DNA of 64,000 nt from an uncultured Alphaproteobacteria bacterium (GTDB taxonomy: Bacteria > Pseudomonadota > Alphaproteobacteria > Caulobacterales > Hyphomonadaceae). The stretch spans positions 19,977 to 83,976 of the forward strand of contig CAIKWZ010000001.1 of the NCBI GenBank assembly GCA_903831255.1, written 5' to 3'. Positions 36,691 to 45,627 of this stretch are shown here, piece after piece. Below the pieces are notes generated by a model. It worked only from the letters and a program-made list of their open reading frames with translations, was not told the DNA's origin and did no database searches. Numbering within the stretch: position 1 is the stretch's first letter; each line of letters begins with the position of its first letter. Both the position numbers and the translations under genes were made by a program.

Positions 36691-38463
36691 TCAGATAAGT
36701 CCGCGGGCCAGCCAGAGATCGTCCTTGAGCGGAGGCGCCTCTCCGTCCTCGGCCAGGGTCACAAGCGCGGAGAATGCCTCGTTCTGCGATAGAAACACCC
36801 GCCCCGTCAGGCCCGACAGAAAGTCCGAACGCTTCAGCGCATCCATCACCGGGCCCTTGACCTCCGAAAGATGGAGGCGGATCCCACCATCGCCGAGCCG
36901 GTGATTAATTGTTTCCAGACTTTCGAGAGCCGAGGCGTCCACGCCGTTCACGGCAGAGCACATCAGGACGAGATGTCTGAGCTTTGGATGCTCGGCGACT
37001 TCTTCGAGAATGAACTCTTCGAGCCAGCGGGCGTTCAGGTAATTCAACCCTTCATCAATGCGCACCGTCAGGATGCGGGGATCCGTGACCACCTGATGTC
37101 GCTTCACATTGCGGAAATGCTCGGTCCCGGGAATTCGTCCGACAACCGCGGCATGAGGGCGCGAGGTTCGCCACAGCAACAGACCCAGGCTTGCAAGGAC
37201 GCCGATGACGACGCCCGTCCCAACCCCCAGGATCAGGGTCGACATGAGCGTTACAGCCATGGCGGCGAAGTCCGTCTTCGAAAACCTCCAGAGCCTGCGC
37301 AGGGATCCGACATCAATCAGGCTGAGCACGGCCACTATGATTGTTGCGGCGAGAGCCGCGATCGGCAGGTTCGCCAGCAAAGGGGTCAGGAACAGGGCCG
37401 CCAGAAGTATCCCGACCGCCGTGAACGCTCCGGCGGCCGGGGTCTCGGCGCCTGCATCGAAGTTGACAACCGAGCGGGCGAACCCGCCTGTTACCGGATA
37501 TCCTCCCGTGAACGCCGCCGCAAGGTTCGCCGCTCCAAGACCAATGAGTTCCTGATCCGGACGAATACGCTGACGGCGGCGCGCGGCCAGGGTCTGAGCC
37601 ACGGAGAGCGATTCCACAAAGCCGATGATGCTGATCAGCAGTGCGGGCACGAACAGTTGGGACCACAGGGTCGGATCGAACACCGGCAGCGTCAGAGGCG
37701 GAAGACCGCGGGGGATGTCTCCGACAACCTTCACGCCGGCATGATCGAGGGCCAGTAAGCTGACGGCAAGGGTCGAGGCGATGACCGCCAGAATGGGACC
37801 CGTCCGCGCCAGAAGCTCGGCCGGCCTGCGGGCAAGGCCGAGGCGCACCAGCAGCGGCCTTGCGCCCCTGCGAACCCAGAGAAGGAAGATAAGCGCGGAT
37901 CCGCCGATCACCGCGGTTGGCAGATGAACGGACGGGAGAGCGCGCACCAGGGCCAGCGCCTGCTCGGGGGGCGTTTCGCCCTGAGCCCTCACGCCCAGCA
38001 GAGCGCCCATCTGGCTGATGGCGATGATGAGACAGCTCGCTGTAATGAACCCGGTCACGACCGGATGGGCGAGAAGATTGGCGAGGAAGCCGAGACGCAG
38101 AACGCCCATCGCGAGAAGAATCAGACCGGAGAGCAGCGCCAGAACGAGCGCTGCGGCGATGAACTCCGGACTTCCCGGCTGGCCGATCTCGCCGGCCGCT
38201 GAGAGTGTCATCAGGGACACCACCGCCACGGGCCCGACAGCCAGGGCGCGGCTGGTCCCGAACAGGGCGTAGGCGACAATCGGCAGGATGGAGGCGTAAA
38301 GGCCCGCTTCCGGAGGAAGGCCGGCCAGCATGGCGTAGGCGAGGCTCTGGGGGATGAGCATAACGGTGACGATCAGGGCCGCCAGGCCGTCGCTGACGAG
38401 GATGGAGCGGTCGTAGGACCGCATCCATGAGAGCCATGGGGCCAGATCAGACAGACGCGACAT
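36691..38463 (-). CDS. SulP family anion transporter with STAS domain
   Basis: A 590-aa inner-membrane transporter. The SulP signature IPQSLAYAMLAGLPPEAGLYAS is around residue 40, followed by about a dozen helices and a C-terminal STAS domain (from about residue 440, with LVLMCSAVNGVDASALESL matching the STAS loop). SulP proteins move sulfate, bicarbonate or other anions. The ATG at 38463 has GGGGAG upstream; a GTG at 38493, also with a purine-rich leader, is an alternative. It lies 140 bases downstream of the persulfide-dioxygenase-like gene, so sulfate or sulfite is a reasonable substrate. Confidence 0.9.
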   Translation of the reverse strand: MSRLSDLAPWLSWMRSYDRSILVSDGLAALIVTVMLIPQSLAYAMLAGLPPEAGLYASILPIVAYALFGTSRALAVGPVAVVSLMTLSAAGEIGQPGSPEFIAAALVLALLSGLILLAMGVLRLGFLANLLAHPVVTGFITASCLIIAISQMGALLGVRAQGETPPEQALALVRALPSVHLPTAVIGGSALIFLLWVRRGARPLLVRLGLARRPAELLARTGPILAVIASTLAVSLLALDHAGVKVVGDIPRGLPPLTLPVFDPTLWSQLFVPALLISIIGFVESLSVAQTLAARRRQRIRPDQELIGLGAANLAAAFTGGYPVTGGFARSVVNFDAGAETPAAGAFTAVGILLAALFLTPLLANLPIAALAATIIVAVLSLIDVGSLRRLWRFSKTDFAAMAVTLMSTLILGVGTGVVIGVLASLGLLLWRTSRPHAAVVGRIPGTEHFRNVKRHQVVTDPRILTVRIDEGLNYLNARWLEEFILEEVAEHPKLRHLVLMCSAVNGVDASALESLETINHRLGDGGIRLHLSEVKGPVMDALKRSDFLSGLTGRVFLSQNEAFSALVTLAEDGEAPPLKDDLWLARGLI

Positions 38464-38603
38464 GATCGACGCTCCCCGCAGGCGTTCCGACACAGCAGCC
38501 CCCTTTGTCCCGACAAAGCAAGGAGCTCAGAGATCTTTCGGGCAGGTCCGCGTCGCCTGAAGCCTCCGCGAACCGCCCGATTTATCTCCCAGCGGGAGCC
38601 TGG

Positions 38604-39530
38604 TTACAATCGATCAACCGGCAGCTTGAGGTAGCTGACGCCGTTACTCTCCGGCTCCGGCATGCGGCCGGCCCGGATATTCACCTGGATCGAGGGCAGG
38701 AGCAGACGCGGCATGCCAAGACCTGCATCTCTCTTGCGTCTCATCGCCACAAACGCCTCTTCCGTCACCCCTTCCCGAACATGGATATTCGAGGTCCGCT
38801 GATCCCTGATGGTGGTCTCAACGATGAAGTCTTCACGACCAGGCGCCTTGTAATCGTGACAAAGGAAGACCCGGGTTTCATCCGGAAGGGTCATCAGACG
38901 GCGGATAGAGCGATAGAGGCGCACCGCATCGCCTCCGGGGAAGTCCGCACGCGCTGTCCCGTAATCCGGCATGAACATCGTGTCGCCTACAAACAGCGCA
39001 TCGCCGACCAGAAAAGCCATGTCGGCGGGCGTGTGCCCGGGGACGAAGATCGCCATCGCCGTCAGGGATCCGATGCTGAAACGTTCACCATCAGAGAACA
39101 GATGATCGAACTGTGATCCGTCGCGAGGGAATGCATCCCCCTCATTGAAAACGCCCGCAAAAACCGACTGCACGGCGCTGATGTGAGACCCGATGGCGAT
39201 GCGCCCGCCAAGACGCTCCTGAAGATAGGGCGCTGCAGAGAGATGATCGGCATGGGCGTGCGTCTCAAGTATCCAGTCGATGGTGAGCCCCATGTCGCGA
39301 ACATAGGCGATGATCGCATCAGCCGATGCCTTTGAACTTCGTCCCGACGCCTGATCGAAGTTCAGGACGCTGTCGATGATCGCCGCCCGTGATGTTGAAG
39401 GATCCGATACGACATAGCTCGCCGTGAACGTGTCCTCGTCGAAGAACCATTTCACCACCGGACGCGCCGCTTCACCGCGGATCGCTAAGTTCGCCTGCTC
39501 GAACGCCCGGGCGATCACCTCATCCGACAT
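38604..39530 (-). CDS. MBL fold enzyme, persulfide dioxygenase / Blh-like
   Basis: A 308-aa metallo-beta-lactamase fold protein of the ETHE1 / Blh subgroup. The ETHAHADHLSAAPYL metal motif lies near residue 90, with the GHTPADMAFLV and VGDTMFMPDYGTARADFPGG segments typical of the sulfur dioxygenase branch and the final His in FLCHDYKAPGRE. Family members oxidise glutathione persulfide to sulfite using mononuclear iron. AGGAGAG precedes the ATG. The adjacent SulP and DASS transporters would fit handling of the oxidised sulfur product. Confidence 0.87.
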   Translation of the reverse strand: MSDEVIARAFEQANLAIRGEAARPVVKWFFDEDTFTASYVVSDPSTSRAAIIDSVLNFDQASGRSSKASADAIIAYVRDMGLTIDWILETHAHADHLSAAPYLQERLGGRIAIGSHISAVQSVFAGVFNEGDAFPRDGSQFDHLFSDGERFSIGSLTAMAIFVPGHTPADMAFLVGDALFVGDTMFMPDYGTARADFPGGDAVRLYRSIRRLMTLPDETRVFLCHDYKAPGREDFIVETTIRDQRTSNIHVREGVTEEAFVAMRRKRDAGLGMPRLLLPSIQVNIRAGRMPEPESNGVSYLKLPVDRL

Positions 39531-39685
39531 TTCACTCTCCTGCCCCGCATCGAGCCCAGCCCCTCCCGCGAGCGGCTGTCGACCACCGGTCGACTGCCAC
39601 TGTCCGCCTTAGCCTGGTCCGACGATGGATTTTAAATTAGCAAAATCTTATATACTGGGTCAAGGCCTGATCCGTTAGTTTATCG

Positions 39686-39702
39686 CTAAGCCAAAGGCTT
39701 AG
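39686..39702. promoter_or_regulatory. Palindrome in the divergent promoter region
   Basis: CTAAGCC and GGCTTAG flank AAA in an AT-rich stretch (about 39627-39710) between the divergent persulfide-dioxygenase-like and DASS genes. It could be an operator for a sulfur-responsive regulator or a small hairpin. The regulator is not identified in the window. Confidence 0.4.
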
Positions 39703-39807
39703 GGTTTGATCCTTCATCAGCTGTCCTCACGATGACGCGATCTGGCGAGACTTGACCCGAAGCCGGATTGCGGCGACCGATGGCGTCTCGCGCCCGAAGG
39801 ACGCTTC

Positions 39808-41361
39808 ATGACGGATACGGCACTCCAATCAACCCGCTCATCGCTTCTGAAGCGTGCGGCCGGACCGGTTCTGGCCCTCGGCGTTATGGCTCTTCCCGAT
39901 GGGATCGGTCCGCCCGGAGAGGCGAAGCTTGTGCTCGCCCTCCTGGTCCTGATGGCGACCTGGTGGATCACAGAGGCCATTCCTCTGGCGGTCACGGCTC
40001 TTCTTCCCATCATCGCCCTTCCGATAATCGGCATCCCGATTTCGATCGACGATCGCGGGCGCTTCAGCTGCACACAGGCGATCTGCGCGAGCGTCGACGG
40101 GACATCGCCTGAGGCCGATCGTCTCCTGACCCTTTCCGATCTTGGGGCATGGTACTCTCACCCAATCGTTCTTCTCTATATCGGCGGCTTCCTGCTTGGC
40201 ATCGCCATCGAACGCTCCGGATTGTCCCGACGCATAGCGCTCAGTATCGTCGCACGTGCGGGAGACGATCTTCGTCTGATCCTGGCGGCGTTCATCGCTG
40301 CTGCAGGATTTATCTCGATGTGGATCTCCAACACCTCAACGTCCCTGATCCTGACGCCGCTGGCCCTCTCGCTGGCGACCGGGGTCGGGGCGGGCGGCGG
40401 CCGCTTCGCGTCCTCGCTTGTCCTCAGCATTGCCTGGGCCGCAACTATTGGCGGCCTGGCCACTCCGATCGGCACTCCCACGAACGCGATCGCCCTCTCC
40501 CAGCTTCGCAGCGCAGGCATCGAGGTCTCGTTTCTTCAGTGGATGTCCATCGGCGTTCCCGTGGTCCTGATCCTCCTGCCGACGGCGTGGCTGATCCTCT
40601 CTCGAGGCCTGACGGCCGAGGCAGGAGCCGGAGGCGGCGTTCGCGCCCGGGTGCGTTCCGAACTGGATGCCCTTGGACCCTTAAGTTCGTGGGAGAAGCG
40701 CACCGCCCTCGTCTTCCTTCTGACAGCCGGGCTCTGGGTCTCCTCCAGCTTCATAGCCGAAACGCTGGGTCCGGTTCTGACCGGCGCCCGGATGGATCCG
40801 GGGCATGTCGACACGATGATCGCCACCCTCGCGGGCTTGCTGTTTTTCCTCGTTCCCGCGGGAAAAGCGAAGGATCGCTCCATCCTCACATGGACAGACG
40901 CCCGGGACCTGCCGTGGGAGATCCTGCTTCTCTTCGGAGGAGGCATGGCCCTTGCCGGCGGGGCGGAGCTTTCGGGTCTGTCCGCGTGGCTCGCTCACGC
41001 CCTCGATGGACTTGGAGGCCTTCATCCGGCGCTGGTGATCCTGATCGTCGGGGTCCTCGTCATCATGATCACGGAGTTCGCGTCCAATATCGCGACCATT
41101 TCAATCATGGGACCCGTCCTTCTCGCGCTCGCCGCGGGGTCGGACACTCTTTCGGTCGCGAGTTTCATCATCCCAGCCGCCATGGCGGCGAGCATGGGCT
41201 TTGCGATGCCGGTGGGGTCGGGCTCCAACGCGATCGCATACGGCACGGGACAGGTTCCGATGGGTCGTATGATCCGTCTGGGCCTTGTGTTTAACCTGTG
41301 CTGCCTGATCGTTCTGACGGGCCTCGCGCTCACCCTCTTTCCAATGGCCTTCAGGACCTAG
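39808..41361 (+). CDS. DASS / SLC13 family sodium-anion symporter
   Basis: A 517-aa transporter of the divalent anion:sodium symporter family. Signature pieces are WWITEAIPLAVTALLP near residue 52, the first substrate loop SNTSTSLIL near 172, IGTPTNAIAL near 222 and the second-repeat GSGSNAIAYGTGQ near 470. Substrates in the family are C4-dicarboxylates, citrate, or sulfate/thiosulfate. AAGGA precedes the ATG. It is divergent from the persulfide-dioxygenase-like gene, and with SulP nearby sulfate or sulfite is plausible, but a dicarboxylate cannot be excluded. Confidence 0.9.
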   Translation: MTDTALQSTRSSLLKRAAGPVLALGVMALPDGIGPPGEAKLVLALLVLMATWWITEAIPLAVTALLPIIALPIIGIPISIDDRGRFSCTQAICASVDGTSPEADRLLTLSDLGAWYSHPIVLLYIGGFLLGIAIERSGLSRRIALSIVARAGDDLRLILAAFIAAAGFISMWISNTSTSLILTPLALSLATGVGAGGGRFASSLVLSIAWAATIGGLATPIGTPTNAIALSQLRSAGIEVSFLQWMSIGVPVVLILLPTAWLILSRGLTAEAGAGGGVRARVRSELDALGPLSSWEKRTALVFLLTAGLWVSSSFIAETLGPVLTGARMDPGHVDTMIATLAGLLFFLVPAGKAKDRSILTWTDARDLPWEILLLFGGGMALAGGAELSGLSAWLAHALDGLGGLHPALVILIVGVLVIMITEFASNIATISIMGPVLLALAAGSDTLSVASFIIPAAMAASMGFAMPVGSGSNAIAYGTGQVPMGRMIRLGLVFNLCCLIVLTGLALTLFPMAFRT

Positions 41362-41371
41362 GCTGCAGAGA

Positions 41372-41675
41372 TCAGACGAGGCGGCTCCAGGCGTTCAGAA
41401 GACGGTCGGGTTCTCCGAGGCCGAAGACAAATCGATCCGGACGCACCAGCACCGCGCCACACTCGCGCTCCTCAAGCCAGCCCGCAATCTCATCTCGAAA
41501 GCCGTCCATAAGGGATCGTCGAGATGGATCGTTCTGAGGCCGACCTCCATCGAGTCCAGGGACGACCCTGAACGCACCCCCAGCCAGGCCCCCGATCCGA
41601 GGGCGTCATCCAGACGCCGCCCGGGGTCCCCGCTGCATCCTTCACGACAGGGGACGGGGCAATCCAGGCGACGTC
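41372..41675 (-). pseudogene. FAD-dependent aromatic monooxygenase, decayed C-terminal fragment
   Basis: The minus strand encodes, across three frames, the tail of an MhpA/PheA-type FAD hydroxylase: IAPSPVVKDAAG, then GRRLDDALGSGAWLGV and GLRTIHLDDP, then DGFRDEIAGWLEERECGAV, VRPDRFVFG and a final NAWSRLV before the stop at 41372. Frame changes fall near 41620-41635 and 41505-41515. The FAD-binding first three quarters of the gene are absent; upstream is AT-rich intergenic DNA. It is a relic and should make no enzyme. Confidence 0.75.
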
Positions 41676-41695
41676 TTCGCTTCTGCATAAGCCGC

Positions 41696-41785
41696 TCTTA
41701 ATTAAGTGACACTTTCGTGACATATTTAATAATATTTGGAGACAGTTATTTGTCAGTTTTATTTATTATTGACTTAATTTGAGTC
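41696..41785 (+). promoter_or_regulatory. AT-rich promoter zone of a TonB receptor, with GTGACA repeats
   Basis: About 90 bases of strikingly AT-rich DNA in a GC-rich genome precede the 814-aa receptor. GTGACA occurs at 41706-41711 and 41717-41722, exactly 11 bp apart, and GACA-N6-TGTC lies at 41741-41754. TTGACTTAATTTGAG near 41769 could be part of a promoter. This looks like an activator-controlled or UP-element promoter; the regulator is unknown. Confidence 0.45.
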
Positions 41786-41851
41786 GCTCGTCATCCGAAC
41801 GCTGACTTTCGAAATCCTGGAACCCGAGAGTCGGACATGATGGAGACGAGC

Positions 41852-44296
41852 ATGAGATCGACAATCAGCTGGACTGTTCTGCTCGCCGCGGCGGCATTAC
41901 CGGCGTTCGCTGAGGATAAAACCCCGGCTGCGCGAGCCGCCGGTCCGGAGGTCGTCACCGTCACAGGATCTCGAACCGCTCCCCGCTCTGCGCTCGACAG
42001 CCTGGAGCCGATCGACGTCATCTCGAGAGAAGCGATCGAATCGACGTCCTCCGCCGAGCTGGTCGAGACCCTCGCAGCACTCGTTCCCTCGTTCAGCGTT
42101 CAGACCCTTCCCGCCCTCGATGCGACGATTTTTGTTCGGCCTGCCCAGTTGAGAAACCTGTCGCCAGACCAGACTCTGGTTCTGCTCAACGGCAAGAGGC
42201 TTCATCGATCCGCGATGATGATGAACCCGAGCTATGGCCGGGCCTTTCAGGCTCCGGATCTCGATCAGATTCCCGGGATGGCCCTCAGCTCGATCGATGT
42301 CCTGCGTGACGGCGCCTCGGCTCTTTATGGGTCCGACGCCATCGCCGGAGTGATCAACCTCAATCTCGACAATAGCGCCGGCTTCCGGGCATTCACACAA
42401 TATGGCGAGCACAGGCAGGGCGATGGCGAGGGTACCCGAACAGGCGCGCGCCTCGGGTACAATGACGGCGCCTCTTTCATAGCTCTGTCAGGAGAGTACT
42501 CAGAGGTCGGGCCCACCGCCCGATCGCAGCCGTCGCTGGCGGTGACACAGTCCCGCGCCGCTTTCCCGAATGTCTTTTTTCCTGATCCCGAGATCCGCTG
42601 GGGCAAGCCCTCGCGAGAGGCGCTGCGCCTGGCGGTGACCGCCGGTTTGAAGGCTGGCGAGTTCGACCTTTATGCGTTTGGCACCTATGGCGAAGGATCC
42701 GGGATCGGCGACTTCAACTATCGTGGCCCTGCTGGCCCCTTCGCCTCGCTCTTCGCGGACAGCTCCAAATTCCCCGGATACAATCTCAAGCAGATCTATC
42801 CGGCGGGGTTCACTCCCTACTTCAAGAGCGAGGATCAGGACGTCAACCTGACTGCAGGAGCGCGACGCGAGTTTGCCGGCGGCCTCAAGTTCGATGCGAG
42901 CGTTTCGTACGGGCGCAACGCCATCGACTACTCCATGAAGAATTCAATCAACGCATCGCTCGGGCCGAACAGTCCGCGATCCTTCTATGACGGCGGCGTC
43001 GAACAGGAAGAGATTTCCGCAAACGCCGACGCATCACTGCCCGTCTCTCTGTCCTTCCTGGCCGAGCCCGCCGTCGTCGCCTTCGGCGCCGAGGCGCGCA
43101 ATGAGACCTTTTCCATCACTCCGGGAGATCCGGCGTCTTATGCGATCGGGCCCGGCGCGCCGCAGTTCGCCTGCTGCTCTGCCGGCTTTCCGGGCTTTAC
43201 TCCAGCCATCTCCGGCCAATGGTCTCAGGACAGCCTCGCAGTTTACGCAGACATCCTCATCAAGCCGGTTGAGAGCTGGTCGATCGACGGCGCTGTCCGT
43301 TTCGAGGACTTCTCGACCTTTGGGAGTTCGACCACCTACAAGCTCTCGTCACGCCTGGAGCTGACCCAGGATCTCGCCCTGCGCGGCGCCGCCTCAACAG
43401 GCTTCAGAGCGCCAACCCCGGCTCAGTCCTACAGCGAGGGACTTTCGCAGTTTCTGTCCAACACTACGCTGCAGATCACGACCGCAGGACGGTTCAAACC
43501 GACTGGCCCGGTCGCGAACCTCATGAACCAGAGACCGAACGTCGCCATTCGTCCACTCGTTCCGGAGGAATCACGCAACCTGTCCCTGGGGGTCGTCTGG
43601 ACACCGGCCTTCGGACTGCAGGTCACCCTCGACGCCTACCGGATCGAGATCGACAATCGCCTGAACACCACCACCACTTATGTGCTGACGGCGGCCGAAA
43701 CCGCTGCGCTTAATGCGTTGAACATTCCCAATGTTCAGGCCATTTCTCAGGCCAACTTCCTGCAGAACGACTATGACACGGTCACGGAGGGGTTTGATCT
43801 GATCGTCAGTCGTGATCAGTCCATCGGAGACGGCGTCCTGTCTCTGACCGGCGCCTTCAGTCACATCGAGGAATCGATCACAGGGGGATCCCGAACCCTC
43901 AACCCTTATTCGCGCCAGATCGCAGAGGACGCGCTGCCGGAGGATCGCGCTACCCTTTCGGCGACCTACAAGATAGGTCCTGTCGAACTCGGAGGTCGTT
44001 TGCGTTATTACGGAGAGTGGTCCGACTTCCAGGACAGCTTTCCAAACAACGCCGCGCCCGGCACGGCCTATCCCACCTACAATCCGCAGGTCTTCCGGGC
44101 GATGTCGTTTGTCGACGTTTCTGCGAGTTATCGTCTGACCGAGCGGCTCCGGCTGACGGCTGGCGCGGATAACGTTTTCGATACCTATCCGGACAAGGCG
44201 CGCTGGCAGAGTTTCAGAGGTCTCGTCTATTCGCGGAACGCCCCCTACAGCACGGACGGCGCCTATTACTTCGTTCGTGCAGACATCAACTTCTGA
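41852..44296 (+). CDS. TonB-dependent receptor
   Basis: An 814-aa outer-membrane receptor. It has a signal peptide ending ALPAFAED, a TonB-box-like EVVTVTGSR, and a plug with TLAALVPSFSVQTL, DQTLVLLNGKRLHRSA and SIDVLRDGASALYGSDAIAG, typical of receptors that resemble BtuB/CirA plugs and occur widely in Caulobacterales. The barrel ends YYFVRADINF. The ATG at 41852 has GGAG 6 bases upstream and opens directly on the signal peptide; 41837 would add five residues. No enzyme gene follows, so the ligand is unpredictable. A long hairpin follows the stop. Confidence 0.92.
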   Translation: MRSTISWTVLLAAAALPAFAEDKTPAARAAGPEVVTVTGSRTAPRSALDSLEPIDVISREAIESTSSAELVETLAALVPSFSVQTLPALDATIFVRPAQLRNLSPDQTLVLLNGKRLHRSAMMMNPSYGRAFQAPDLDQIPGMALSSIDVLRDGASALYGSDAIAGVINLNLDNSAGFRAFTQYGEHRQGDGEGTRTGARLGYNDGASFIALSGEYSEVGPTARSQPSLAVTQSRAAFPNVFFPDPEIRWGKPSREALRLAVTAGLKAGEFDLYAFGTYGEGSGIGDFNYRGPAGPFASLFADSSKFPGYNLKQIYPAGFTPYFKSEDQDVNLTAGARREFAGGLKFDASVSYGRNAIDYSMKNSINASLGPNSPRSFYDGGVEQEEISANADASLPVSLSFLAEPAVVAFGAEARNETFSITPGDPASYAIGPGAPQFACCSAGFPGFTPAISGQWSQDSLAVYADILIKPVESWSIDGAVRFEDFSTFGSSTTYKLSSRLELTQDLALRGAASTGFRAPTPAQSYSEGLSQFLSNTTLQITTAGRFKPTGPVANLMNQRPNVAIRPLVPEESRNLSLGVVWTPAFGLQVTLDAYRIEIDNRLNTTTTYVLTAAETAALNALNIPNVQAISQANFLQNDYDTVTEGFDLIVSRDQSIGDGVLSLTGAFSHIEESITGGSRTLNPYSRQIAEDALPEDRATLSATYKIGPVELGGRLRYYGEWSDFQDSFPNNAAPGTAYPTYNPQVFRAMSFVDVSASYRLTERLRLTAGADNVFDTYPDKARWQSFRGLVYSRNAPYSTDGAYYFVRADINF

Positions 44297-44349
44297 GACA
44301 GTCACTTCCTGGGATGCGGGGTTGGCTCGCCGACCCCGCATCTGTCTCA
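44294..44349 (+). terminator. Long stem-loop after the TonB receptor
   Basis: GATGCGGGGTTGG (44313-44325) pairs with CCGACCCCGCATC (44330-44342) at 12 of 13 positions, and the flanking TGAGACAG (44294-44301) and CTGTCTCA (44342-44349) are also complementary. The structure begins at the stop codon. It lacks a T-run but is a credible terminator. Confidence 0.65.
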
Positions 44350-44458
44350 GTCACCCCGGTCATAGTGAGCAGGGGAAGGATCCTTCTGAACGGGCGATAC
44401 AAGGCGTGTGGGGCCCGTCTCAGGATACCCTGCACCTTCGCGACAGAGGATAGCAGCC

Positions 44459-44758
44459 ATGTCGAAGCCAATTCTCACCATATCTCACCTCACCCTTAGC
44501 TCCGCCGTCGTCCTTGCAGCAGGATGCCAAGAGGCCCCGCTCATCCTCGATCCGGCCTACGTCAGCGCCCTTATGGGCGCAGCAGGCGTCGTTATGGTCA
44601 TCATCGTAATGTCGGCCATCACAACCGCGCTGGACTCCCGAAGGTCACGCCTCATGGAGACTGAAATCGGGGAGGCTCTGAGTGAGACTCTGAGCCATGA
44701 GGGGGAGCCCCTCCAGGCTTATGCCGAGAGAGCCTCAGGAAGAGATAAGAGATCATAA
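44459..44758 (+). CDS. Small lipoprotein-like membrane protein
   Basis: A 99-aa protein. An N-terminal signal ends in VLAAGCQEAP, a likely lipoprotein cleavage site, and a second hydrophobic segment GAAGVVMVIIVMSAITTAL is followed by a charged tail rich in Glu and Arg. AGAGGA precedes the ATG. If the first segment is cleaved, the product is a lipid-anchored single-pass protein of about 80 residues. No family is recognised. It follows the TonB receptor and its hairpin by about 110 bases. Confidence 0.5.
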   Translation: MSKPILTISHLTLSSAVVLAAGCQEAPLILDPAYVSALMGAAGVVMVIIVMSAITTALDSRRSRLMETEIGEALSETLSHEGEPLQAYAERASGRDKRS

Positions 44759-45108
44759 TCGAGCGGGACGAGGCGCCCCAGCGCCATCACTGGCAAGGCG
44801 ATGTCGGCCGAGGTCACAGGAGCCTGCGTCCTTCCCGAATGCTGGATGTCGCGAATGCAGGGCCCTTACGAACCGGAGCCCTGTTCGCCAGAGATCGGTC
44901 GGCTCAGCCGCGGGCGAACCTCTCTTAGGGCGATCCGACTTCAACACGGTTCGAGAAAGAGCGACGCGCTCAGTCAGAGAGGCTGAGATGAGTGGGAGAG
45001 AGGGAGAGAGAGAAGCGCCACGCGTCCGGCGAGCCCTCGCACAGACCATCATCGATGGTGCAGGATCCCTTGTCGTCCCTGAGCGGAGCGACAAGGGATG
45101 ATCATCGA
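44759..45108. other. Gap of about 350 bases between convergent genes
   Basis: No supportable gene is seen. The stretch holds a purine-rich run (GAGTGGGAGAGAGGGAGAGA region, about 44989-45013) and ends in the stem-loop listed at 45065-45099. Open frames on both strands have no recognisable domains. Confidence 0.5.
45065..45099. terminator. Bidirectional stem-loop between convergent genes
   Basis: ATCCCTTGTCG (45065-45075) and its exact complement (45089-45099) form an 11-bp stem around a 13-base loop. It lies 10 bases from the stop of the minus-strand VOC gene and downstream of the plus-strand small protein, a position suited to ending both transcripts. Confidence 0.6.
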
Positions 45109-45489
45109 TCAGGCCGGCATACGATGCAGAGCGCAGATCTTGTTGCCGTCGGGATCGCGAAGATAGGCGAGATACAGCTTGCCCATCCCGCCCTGACGAA
45201 CGCCCGGAGGAGCCTCGCAGGTCGTCCCGCCATTGGCTACGCCCGCCGCATGCCAGGCGTCCGCCTGCTCAGGCGATGTGCATGCAAACCCGATCGTCCC
45301 ACCGTTGGCGGGCGTCGCCGGCTCGCCATTGATGGGCTTCGATACCGAAAACACGCCGGTGGGCGTGCGATAGAAAATACGGTGACCATCGACGAAAGCC
45401 GGGGCGACGCCGAGAGTTCCCAGGACGGCGTCGTAAAAGGCCTTAGCCTTCTCAAGGTCATCGGTTCCGATCATGATGTGTGAGAACAT
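45109..45489 (-). CDS. VOC family protein (glyoxalase-like)
   Basis: A 126-aa protein with the paired beta-alpha-beta-beta-beta modules of the vicinal oxygen chelate fold: FSHIMIGTDDLEKAKAFYD at the start and YLAYLRDPDGNKICALH at the end. The C-terminal DPDGNKI is diagnostic. Metal ligands would be the N-terminal His and a Glu that is less obvious here, so catalytic activity is uncertain. Relatives include glyoxalase I, dioxygenases and resistance proteins. Confidence 0.87.
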   Translation of the reverse strand: MFSHIMIGTDDLEKAKAFYDAVLGTLGVAPAFVDGHRIFYRTPTGVFSVSKPINGEPATPANGGTIGFACTSPEQADAWHAAGVANGGTTCEAPPGVRQGGMGKLYLAYLRDPDGNKICALHRMPA

Positions 45490-45593
45490 TACTGGCGTCC
45501 TTTCTCGTGAGTTTACCGAAAGCCGGCCCGCGCCACAGGGAAACGCAGCGCAGATCCATCCCGCCCGGCATGATGGAAGATCCGGCCGAACAC

Positions 45594-45615
45594 AATCCCG
45601 CGACCCGGGATTTTT
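45594..45615. terminator. Short stem-loop downstream of the MFS gene
   Basis: AATCCCG (45594-45600) and CGGGATT (45606-45612) form a perfect 7-bp stem with a 5-base loop, followed by a T-run in the plus direction. It lies between the minus-strand MFS stop and the VOC start. The T-run is on the wrong side for the minus-strand transcript, so its role is uncertain. Confidence 0.35.
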
Positions 45616-45627
45616 GCGACTTCAGGG

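Noticed and set aside
44989..45013. Purine-rich GAGAGGGAGAGA tract as a possible functional repeat
   Set aside because: It is short and imperfect, and has no adjacent gene start it could serve.
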